Source: Erythrobasidium yunnanense
Lineage: Eukaryota > Basidiomycota > Cystobasidiomycetes > Erythrobasidiales > Erythrobasidiaceae
DNA: 64,000 bases
Assembly: GCA_001600175.1 (NCBI GenBank)
Contig: BCJC01000002.1
Location: 2,019,111-2,083,110 of the forward strand
Direction of reading: 5' to 3'
Shown in pieces: positions 56,401 through 64,000 of the stretch. The notes beneath the pieces were generated by a model. That model was not told where the DNA came from and did not search any database. It saw nothing but the letters and a program-made list of their open reading frames with translations. Numbering within the stretch: the stretch's first letter is position 1; every line of letters begins with the position of its first letter. Position numbers and translations under genes: made by a program.

Positions 56401-57421
56401 ATCCTTACCGCTGCTCGCTACCGCCGGCGTCGATTGTAAACTTCGTATATGGCGCCTTCCAGACACTCTCCCTCAGCATCCCACATCCTCTATTATGCGG
56501 CCTACGCCCGCCGTGCCGCCTCTTCAATCCTTCCGACCGCCCTCCTTCTCCCAGCCTATATTTACCAACACTGCTCTTCACTCTCATCATATTGACCATG
56601 TATCATGGCTAGGGAGCTCTGGCCATCTGGTCACCCGCTCGCTATGCTGGGACTCGCCTGGCAGGCGCGTACTCCGTGTCTTCCGACCAGACTTCTTCGA
56701 CACCTTGGCAATCAGCAAGATTCCCAATGTCGTCGGGGCGCCCGTCACTGTACCAAGCGACGTTACAGTCTTTGCCAGATGGACAATGGGAGCTTGTTCC
56801 GATAACGTCTCAGACGGAATCCTTGCATCGGCCAATGAGCTCTTCTACGACAACGAGCGCAAGACACTGTCCTCACAGCGCAAGATCTACGTGCCCACGA
56901 CAGAACCAGCCATCCACGTATACAATGTCGATCTCAACAATGCGCAAGGCGATGTTGACGAATTAAGGCGGCGCTATCCGATAAGACTCGGCGACGAGAT
57001 TCTCGACGAGCAACATCCAGTCCGGGATGCTCAGCTGCGGGGCATGGACGTACATCTAGGTGGAAGTGGATGGATTGTAGCTGTTGGCGAGCAGGAAAAG
57101 CTGTGCGTATGGATCAGGAAGGAGCCGCTGGACGTCGACCGTATGCTGCAAAAACAACGCGACGATATTGCACAAGGAGCTCTCCAGCTAAGCAATGGAA
57201 ACAACGGTCCTGCCGCCGATCTCGAGGGCGCGATCGAAGAAGCAGACCTGGAAGCTGTACAAGCTGGTCATCCTGGAGGAGAGGCTGGTCATTTTGGAGG
57301 AAAGGCGAATGGCGATGTCGAGGAAGACAATATGTCGAACGATCGGCACATGGAAGTGGAGCAACAGCCGCCGACGCACGAAAACGAAGGAAACAGAAGT
57401 CCTTCGGTCGAATACATTTGA
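53482..57421 (+). CDS. EED/ESC-like WD40 protein with long N-terminal extension
   Basis: Five exons: 53482-53611, 53682-53762, 53924-56049, 56108-56341, 56390-57421; 1200 residues. The C-terminal half carries WD40 repeats that follow EED, the H3K27me3-binding subunit of Polycomb complex PRC2: PLLCLAGNGRETKILDGYSG, IIQGHGG, LAVHPQLPHIIATGSMDESISLWDI, LGIFGGFGGHIEAVLSIAFHP (compare the EED-typical FGG-x-GH-x-x-x-VLS), LLATAGVDCKLRIWRLP, HIDHVSWLGSSGHLVTRS and GSGWIVAVGEQEKLCVW. Residues about 20-110 form a conserved-looking helical start (IENPEVARLLKKIQPALKDRDI); residues 110-560 are disordered, acidic and Ser/Arg-rich. The second intron is 161 bases. The product would be nuclear, a chromatin regulator. 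I see no catalytic partner here. Alternative: a different WD40 chromatin protein. Confidence 0.8.
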
Positions 57422-57460
57422 CCGTAGACTTCTGCCCAACTGTGTTGTTATATAGCCTAT

Positions 57461-58745
57461 TTATCTTCTCAGCAATTCTGCGGACAGTCGCGGTGTGTCA
57501 GTGAAGACTCGAGCGAGTTTCATGGGTAGCATGCTAACGAAAACTTGCGATAGTACCGAGGCAGAATTGCTGAAAGACAGTAGAGTCACATATATCTGGA
57601 TGTTGGACTATACCTGAATCTTCGCTCATTATACTTGAGCGCACGGTCCACCTCGCTGCGCAGTTGCTTTCTGGCAGGTTCGTATCGAGCTTCGTATGTC
57701 CTCCTTTTCTTCTCACATTCAGCTGTCCAGAATGTGTACAGGCTCTCTAAGCGTAATAGATTGTCGCGGGCTTCTTGAAATGCGTGGAGTGCTACCTGAC
57801 ACGATTCACCCAGGGCATCCGCTCGGCGATTTGCTTCAGCGCGCTGTGGGGAAGCATGGATACGTTGACGTGCAGCCTCAGCACGCCTTTCTGCTTCGTA
57901 CAGAGCGTCCTGTCTTTCTCGTAAGCATTTGCGCGCCTGTCGAGTACTCGATAAGGCCGTAGCCTTTGCAACAAGGGCCTTCTCGTAATTCTCGCTAGCA
58001 AGTCCCGTAGTCAGCCAGTATATGGCAGCATAAACAGATGGCAGAGACTTGCCAATACTTTGTTTGGGCCTTCCAACGGGTCAAGGCGGCAATCATATAC
58101 TCGTCCGCAATGAACATACCTTGCGGTTCGAGCTTGTCCAGCCGGCTTTGCATCTTGCCAACGGCTTCTTGTAGGGATTTTAATGTCTGTTTATGGCTGC
58201 ATGGTGCATTGCCACTTTTGAGTTGAGCGGACAGTTCTCGTAGAGCCAGCATGAATGCGATAACATGCACGACATGAAGGAACGCTCGCTGCTCAGGTGA
58301 CTGTCGAATGTAGAACGACGTCAAGGTCAGCGTCTGTGTAAAGGCTGAATCGGTGACAGCTCACCTCCGGTCGCCTGTGATTAGGCAGAGTGTTTAGGGC
58401 ATGGATGGGCGCATAAGCATTGTTGAAGATCGCTTGCCAATAGGTGCCAACATCGTTACTCCGAAGCTCGTATAGCTGGGCACGTAAGGTCCGATAAGCG
58501 GTGAACTCCTTCCTCAGTTTAGGCAGGAGGACAGTCGAGCCGGGCTTGGAGCTGAGGACAATCTCTTCGACTTGCGATAGCTCTCTGGAGATCTCATAAG
58601 CTGCTCTTTTGACGTCGGGCTGAGACTGGACAAGCTCGATGCACTGCTGCATCCGAGGGTGATAGAGGATACTGCTGAAGATGGGGTGAATATTGCGACG
58701 CTCATCATAGCTCCAGAGGTACTTTGGGTCGGGCTGAGGACTCAT
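57461..58745 (-). CDS. Coiled-coil protein of unknown function
   Basis: Exons 58745-58365, 58300-58059, 57994-57614 and probably 57569-57461; about 370 residues. It starts MSPQPDPKYLWSYDERRN. The first 210 residues are helical with conserved-looking patches (YHPRMQQCIELVQSQPDV, NHRRPESPEQRAFLHVVHVIAF, KMQSRLDKLEPQ); exon 3 is an almost continuous coiled coil rich in Ala, Glu, Arg (RKCLRERQDALYEAERRAEAARQR). Exon 3 contains no ATG, so simple frame scans miss it; the join GTATTG...GACTTGCTAG is phase-correct. The 3' end is open to doubt: without the last intron the protein would stop at 57586. No family recognised. Tail-to-tail with the EED-like gene. Confidence 0.65.
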
Positions 58746-59018
58746 GTGGCAGAGTTATCAGAACGATGAGGTTAGTCAAGTAGGAGGGTAGTCATAGGGA
58801 ATGTCAGAGGTGCAGACTAGCGGCAGAAGGGAAACCTCAAAGGGAGTAGAAGAGCATATTCAGACGTTAATCTCGAGGTTTGACTTCCTTAGGCATCTTG
58901 ACATATCATTCAAGCGTGTCTGACGCGCAAGGTATCGGGCACCTTTCTGTCTCCCGCCAACTGGCTGCGAGGTCGAGATTCGCCCGTCGACCATCGTATC
59001 AGAGAGCAACCGACGACC

Positions 59019-61633
59019 ATGTCTTCGCGGCGCCTTGCTAGGCCTTCCTCATCTTCTTCACTGGGCATGACCGGCTTTGGGAACTTTGGAGGCGCTTTTT
59101 TGCTGTTGAACGCACTTTCCTCGCGCATATACCGTCTTATTGAAGACTCTACCCACACTATCGTTGCTGGCTACGAACAAGGCGGCTTGATTGGACTGAT
59201 TCAAAGTCCGGCGTTTCGTGCGCTGATCAAGAGGTGCTCCTGTCCTCCTCGAATCAGGTTTTCCCTGACATTGCATTCTAACGTTGATTGTGTCCATTAG
59301 GTACCTCTGGCTCCTTGGTGTTGCTTTCACATTCGAACGAGTCCGCAAGTTCTGGAGCTGGCTGAACCTGCTGGGAACCTTCACAAATTACCTCTACATC
59401 ACTGCTACCCTGAAGCCCGGAGATCAGAGCTATGAATGGGTTCTGGCATTCTGGGAGCAGTCGAGTGCTTTCAAAGCCAGAAGTCGCGATTTCCTCATCG
59501 AGACCGGCGCGAAGGGCAAGAAGAAGCGGTCTGCCATGTTGAGACACTATGAGCAGTCTATCTACGGTGCGGGCCCAGGCGAAGGCTCAGGGAAGGAAGA
59601 CGAGGCCCTCGTCACCCGCCTGAGCCCGCGAGACAATTCAGAGCAGTATAGTGAGCAGAACAATTTTGTCGACCAGTCGAGACATAGCTGAAATGAGGGT
59701 ATATGGTCAGTCTGGCACAAAGGCACGCTGTTTCGCTTCAGACGATGGCTTCAGGTCAGCCCGGCGTCCAGGTACGACGGCAGTGAAGTAGCAGATCAAT
59801 CCGTAATCTCCGTACGTTGCTACTCCCTCACTCGAGCGCCCCTCTTCAAGCTACTGGAAGCTGCAAAAGAGGTATATGAGCAGACAAAGCCGCAAATGGT
59901 CACTATCCGCGTGCTAGACCAGAACAGAGGAGCTTGGAGAAGAGTAGCCTACAGACACCGGCGCCCGCTAGAGACTGTCATTATGGACAATATAAGGAAA
60001 CAAGAACTGCTCGACGATGCTAAGGAGTTCCTTCTGAGTGAGTCTTGGTACAATCAGAGGGGAATCAACTGGAAACGAGGCTATCTGTTGAATGGTCCTG
60101 TGAGCCTCTTTCACCCTGAAAGCCGCTGTACTCTACTGACGAGAGCTTTCGTATCTACAGCCTGGAACCGGGAAAAGCAGCACTAGTAGGTCGATATCGT
60201 AGCGCCCCCGAGAGAAGGCTGACGGTTGTGCCTCCCACAGTCCAAGCCATCGCATCAGAAATAAAGCTAGACGTCTACGTCTTATCGATCAACTCCCCTA
60301 TGATGAATGACGCATCCCTTCAGTCGGCGTTCCGTAGCATCCCTCCTGTAAGTAATCAGGCTTGCACCTCTAATCTTTTCACTAACTTTTTCGGGTAATC
60401 TACAGAAAAGCATAGTCGTTATTGAAGACGTCGATGCTCTGAACGTACAGAAGAGAAACTTACCAGCTCCCCGCATGTCTACCGCGCAACGTGTTGCCAT
60501 TCATCGCGCCGGAGGAGTAGTGCAAGCTGGCATGGGTGGTACAACTCCCACGATCAGCTTGGCAAGTCATACCTTGAGTCCCGTTGCGTGGATTGCCGTA
60601 AGCTGATTCTTATATGCAGAGTGCTTTGCTCAATTGTATTGACGGAGTGGAAGGATGTGATGGAAGGTAAGCACATCTTCTTGGCGAAAGTGCCTTCAGC
60701 AGCGAAGCTAATGATACCTCTCATTGCAGGCTGCTGTTTCTGACAACAAACGCTATCAATGCTCTGGACCCTGCTCTCATCCGAGCAGGACGGGTTGACC
60801 TATTCATTGAATACAAGCTTGCAACACAGGCTCAAGCCGAACAACTATTCGAGATCTTCTATACTCCGTCCCAAGCGATCATCTCTGAGGATATTCTAGA
60901 GACGTCTAACAAGAAGGGCAAGCAGAAAAAGCTTCCCGCTGAATCGGACAACAAGCATACGCCGCAACCTTTCGACCTTCCCGACGATATCACGAAGGAA
61001 GACATCTCGACTTGGGCCAAATCTTGGGCTGGTCATCTGCCGGAAGAGACTTTCAGCATCGCCGAACTGCAAGGCATGCTCTTAGCATACAAGAAAGATC
61101 CTCAAGGAGCCAGTCTTGCTATGCCCAACTGGGTCGAAAAGGAGTTACAGCGAAAGAAACAGGAAGAGGAAGACAAAGAGAAAGCACGCAAAGAACAGGA
61201 AGACGAAGATAAGAAAGCAGAAGAGGAGGAAAAGGAAAAGAAGGCGAAGGAGAAGAGCCAAGTCGCGGCGGCTCCTGCTTCCGCTGCTCACAAAGCAGCT
61301 GTACTGAAAGCTGTGATGGAGGCAAGGGGCAACAGCGCAGTTGCGTCGACTAGTGGAAGCAGTCAGACAATGGCTACCAACGGACCAGTCGGCAACGGTA
61401 TACAACATGGCGAGCAGAATGGCGAAGGCAGCGCTGTGCCGACAGCCGGCCCAGCAGCTGGCCCAGCAGCAACAAGTTCTGTATCGACAGCACCCATCAC
61501 GAACGGTCAAGAAAATCACGGTACGGTCAACGGCGAATCGAGGGGCAAAGAGCCTGAGTCTGTAACAAACGGCTCTGATCAGACGCCAGAGACGGTGACC
61601 GCAGCGCCAGTAGAGGAAACTGCGGCCTCATAG
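59019..61633 (+). CDS. BCS1: BCS1-type AAA ATPase
   Basis: Eight exons: 59019-59233, 59301-59650, 59711-60099, 60161-60185, 60241-60347, 60406-60561, 60620-60666, 60730-61633; 730 residues. Bcs1 is the mitochondrial inner-membrane ATPase that moves the folded Rieske protein across the membrane into complex III; fungi also have Bcs1-like paralogues. Blocks: an N-terminal hydrophobic helix (FGGAFLLLNALSS), BCS1-N domain (LFRFRRW, RRPLETVIMDN), KRGYLLNGPPGTGKSST (Walker A, split across two introns), SIVVIEDVDAL (Walker B), SALLNCIDGV, LLFLTTNAINALDPALIRAGRVD. A 25-base exon holds most of Walker A. Intron 6 (60562-60619) is GC-AG with donor GCAAGT. The C-terminal 150 residues are a charged Lys/Glu coiled coil then a Gly/Ser/Thr tail, absent from yeast Bcs1, so this may be a paralogue rather than the complex III factor. 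Confidence 0.92.
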
Positions 61634-61869
61634 ACAGCAAGTGACATGAAGAAATGACTATCACGGCAGATTGACACTAGGAAGATTCGGATGTTTCAGT
61701 GTCCAGGCTAAAGCAGTTGCAAAACAGAGAAGAAGTAGTCAGTAGCAGTTCTTCGTTCACTGTTGGTGTTCCATAACTATACTATGCAATGCAATATCGT
61801 TCTATAGTTGCTTCGTTAAGGTCAAAGCCACACCTCTGCTACTTTCCTGACTTTCATCGACACCTCAAC

Positions 61870-63675
61870 ATGGCAGCCGCCGTCGCAAGTGGATCCAGCT
61901 CATTACCATCGACGTCTACAAATGGCGACGGTGCTGCTGCAGCTTCGACGTCAACGCTACCACCGCTCGAGCAGCTCTTGAAGAAATCGGTGCTTCGAAC
62001 GAGGGCGCTTTTCAACTACAACGACCCGCTGTTGCTCAGCGAAAGTGACAGCAACGAAGCGTATGTTTGGTGTTTGCTACAACTTCGAACGGATTCGAGC
62101 TGACTTTGTCGTCAATGTGGTCCAAAATCTTGGACATCTTCATTGTTGAACGCTTTTCCAGTGCAAAAGCCCGTCTTTCAAGCAAGCTAGAATCAGAATA
62201 TAGAAATCTTACATCGCTGCCGGCAGCGCTGGCGGGCCAGGCTGGAGCTTCAAGACCTCAGCAAGCTCAAGGGCCAGCTGCACCTACAGCAGGAACGAAG
62301 CGCAAGCTTATCGAAGGTAGATACATAGCTGCAAGTCTCACAATGGGAGGATCTAACCTTCGCTCGGCCGCAGGTCCAGGAGCCTCGACTTCCGATGTTC
62401 TTGACGATGTAGCTTCAAGCAAGGCGTACGTTGGCTACCTACTACAAGCCTACATAAAAGAGTACTGACTTAGCTTTAATATAGCCTCATTCGGCAAACG
62501 CAAGGACATGCAGCACACCAACAACCGACCCTTCTTTCCCAATCTCTTATCAAGCGCAAGGAAGCTCGTTCGATAAAGCCAGACTATCACCCGCAATGGA
62601 AGCTGTCAAGAGTTATTTCTGGACATCTAGGATGGGTCAGAAGTGTGGCAGTGGAGCCAGGCAATCAGTGGTTCGTGACGGGCGCTGGCGACAGAGTCAT
62701 CAAGATTTGGGATCTGGCGACGGGAGAGCTCAAGCTATCCCTTACTGGTGAGCTTGTCATCAGCAGATTCTGTCAAACTATGCTAAAGCGGGAGTTGTCT
62801 GCCAGGTCATATATCGACAGTGCGAGGGTTAGCCGTTTCACCACGGCATCCATACCTTTTCTCAGCAGGAGAGGACAAGATGGTCAAATGCTGGGATCTA
62901 GAAACCAACAAAGTTATCAGACACTATCACGGGCATCTTTCCGCTGTCTATACAATGGCGTTACATCCTACTCTGGACCTGCTAGTAACAGGAGGAAGAG
63001 ATGCTTCAGTGCGGGTTTGGGATATACGTACGAAGACACAAGTCGTCCTTCTTTCTGGACATACGGCGACGGTTGCGGACGTGAAAGCCAACTCTACAGA
63101 TCCTCAGATCATTTCAAGTAGCATGGACTCGACAATCCGGTTATGGGATTTGGTAGCTGGAAAGACACAGACGCAACTCACGCATCATCACAAGAGTGTC
63201 AGGGCGCTAGCACTATCGAATGTAGAACACTCATTCGCATCAGGTTCAGCGGGCGGCTCAAACATGAAGAAGTGGAAGCTGCCAGAGGGTCAATGTAAGC
63301 TTGGTCTTCAGCCTCTATTAACATATGGCTCACCTCCTATACCCAGTCGTCCATAACTTCCAAGGACAGGATAGCATCATCAACACGCTTGCGTTGAACG
63401 ACGATGGCGTTCTCTTTTCCGGCGGTGATAACGGCAGCGTCACTTTCTGGGACTACAAATCTGGTCTACCCTTCCAGACGATGCAGGACGTGCCGCAACC
63501 TGGATCGCTTGATGCAGAAGCCGGTCAGTACTCTAGTTCCTGCGCTGAATGATCCGAGCTGACAGCCATATTCTGCTATCTAGGTGTCTTCTGCAGTACC
63601 TTCGACGTTACAGGCTCGCGGCTGATCACAGGATGCGCTGACAAGACAATCAAGATCTACAAAGAGGTTTCATGA
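61870..63675 (+). CDS. PRP46: Prp46/PLRG1 WD40 splicing factor
   Basis: Six exons: 61870-62060, 62162-62425, 62485-62747, 62806-63294, 63347-63523, 63584-63675; 491 residues. Prp46 (Prl1/PLRG1) belongs to the Prp19 (NTC) complex and helps activate the spliceosome. After a low-complexity N-terminus come [168 protein letters not shown] and the end [14 protein letters not shown]. Seven WD repeats with the PRL1-specific first repeat. Intron 1 is 101 bases. All phases fit. Confidence 0.95.
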
Positions 63676-63837
63676 TCGCTTGGAGCAAAGGTTGTACAGC
63701 CAGTAGTACTGTTGTAAGAGGCTCAGTTTGCAATCTGTCTTGTGACTATAAGGCTTCCTCCTTACTATAACGCCTGCCCGAATCACTTATATCGTCGGCT
63801 TTTCTGCTTCCACGTCTTGCTTTGACCTACCGAAAGG

Positions 63838-64000
63838 ATGCTACCTCTCGAACTCGCATCTTTCTTCAGTCCTCTGTCCGGTTGCTCTACTCATCCACTG
63901 CTCTTCTCGCGCTTTGCGTTGCTGGGCCAGTATCCCACCTCGACGTCTCTACATCTGGCCCTTGCATACTTGCAGCGCAGGCGGCACCTGAATGCAACGC
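63838..64000 (+). CDS. Start of an unidentified gene (3' end outside window)
   Basis: From ATG 63838 the frame stays open to the window edge (54 codons, MLPLELASFFSPL...). The sequence is hydrophobic at first, then Leu/Arg-rich (LALAYLQRRR). It lies 160 bases after PRP46, about the usual gene spacing here. Too short to name; it could also be the first exon of a spliced gene. Confidence 0.4.
   Translation, partial: MLPLELASFFSPLSGCSTHPLLFSRFALLGQYPTSTSLHLALAYLQRRRHLNAT

Noticed and set aside
1-63675. Cluster of spliceosome genes (PRP8, SmG, PRP46)
   Set aside because: They are far apart, on one strand but separated by many unrelated genes; presence in one window is most likely chance.

Overview
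The window is nuclear DNA of a compact, intron-rich fungus, most likely a basidiomycete. Genes sit 100-700 bases apart on both strands. Nearly all are cut by GT-AG introns of about 50-70 bases with CTGAC/CTAAC-like branch sites. The gene content is fungal: Kex1, Iml2, Met2, a Zn2Cys6 regulator, Gcs1-type ArfGAP and fungal EMC10. An EED-type WD40 protein suggests a lineage that keeps Polycomb machinery. I cannot name the species. No transposon, retroelement, CRISPR array, rRNA or tRNA was recognised. I rebuilt gene models by hand from frame continuity, splice consensus and family motifs; exon lists are in each entry.

1-12.7 kb: 3' end of PRP8 (+), AFG1-type ATPase (-), NCS-1/frequenin (-), Zn2Cys6 factor (-), KEX1 carboxypeptidase (+), HpcH/HpaI aldolase (+). 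12.7-22.8 kb: F-box protein (-) and EMC10 (+) diverging from one promoter, FAD monooxygenase (+), Iml2-like protein (-), MET2 (-) and a GNAT acetyltransferase (+) diverging from 100 bases. 22.8-36.0 kb: CPA2 Na+/H+ antiporter (-) diverging from an FBXO31-like F-box protein (+), a secreted CAP/PR-1 protein (+), a 1746-residue KH-like protein (-), and an unrecognised protein with two zinc modules (-).

36.4-47.3 kb: SmG (+), two tandem paralogues of a small secreted cysteine-rich protein (-) with duplicated upstream DNA, DPH1 (-) diverging from a Gcs1-type ArfGAP (+), a glutamine-rich CYSTM-like protein (+), and a p24 cargo receptor (-). 47.4-64 kb: FHA protein (+), two tandem acyl-CoA thioesterases (+) followed by the 3' scrap of a third copy, a cysteine-rich protein (-), an EED-like WD40 protein with a very long N-terminus (+), an unrecognised coiled-coil protein (-), BCS1 (+), PRP46 (+), and the start of one more gene.

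Most genes are housekeeping: splicing (PRP8, SmG, PRP46), secretory pathway (EMC10, p24, ArfGAP, KEX1), mitochondria (AFG1, BCS1, Iml2-like), translation (DPH1) and metabolism (MET2, thioesterases, aldolase). The accessory part is the pair of secreted cysteine-rich genes and the thioesterase array. Splicing itself is a theme: four GC-AG introns and many tiny exons (8, 9, 12, 12, 14, 16, 17, 19 and 25 bases) are needed to read family-conserved proteins.
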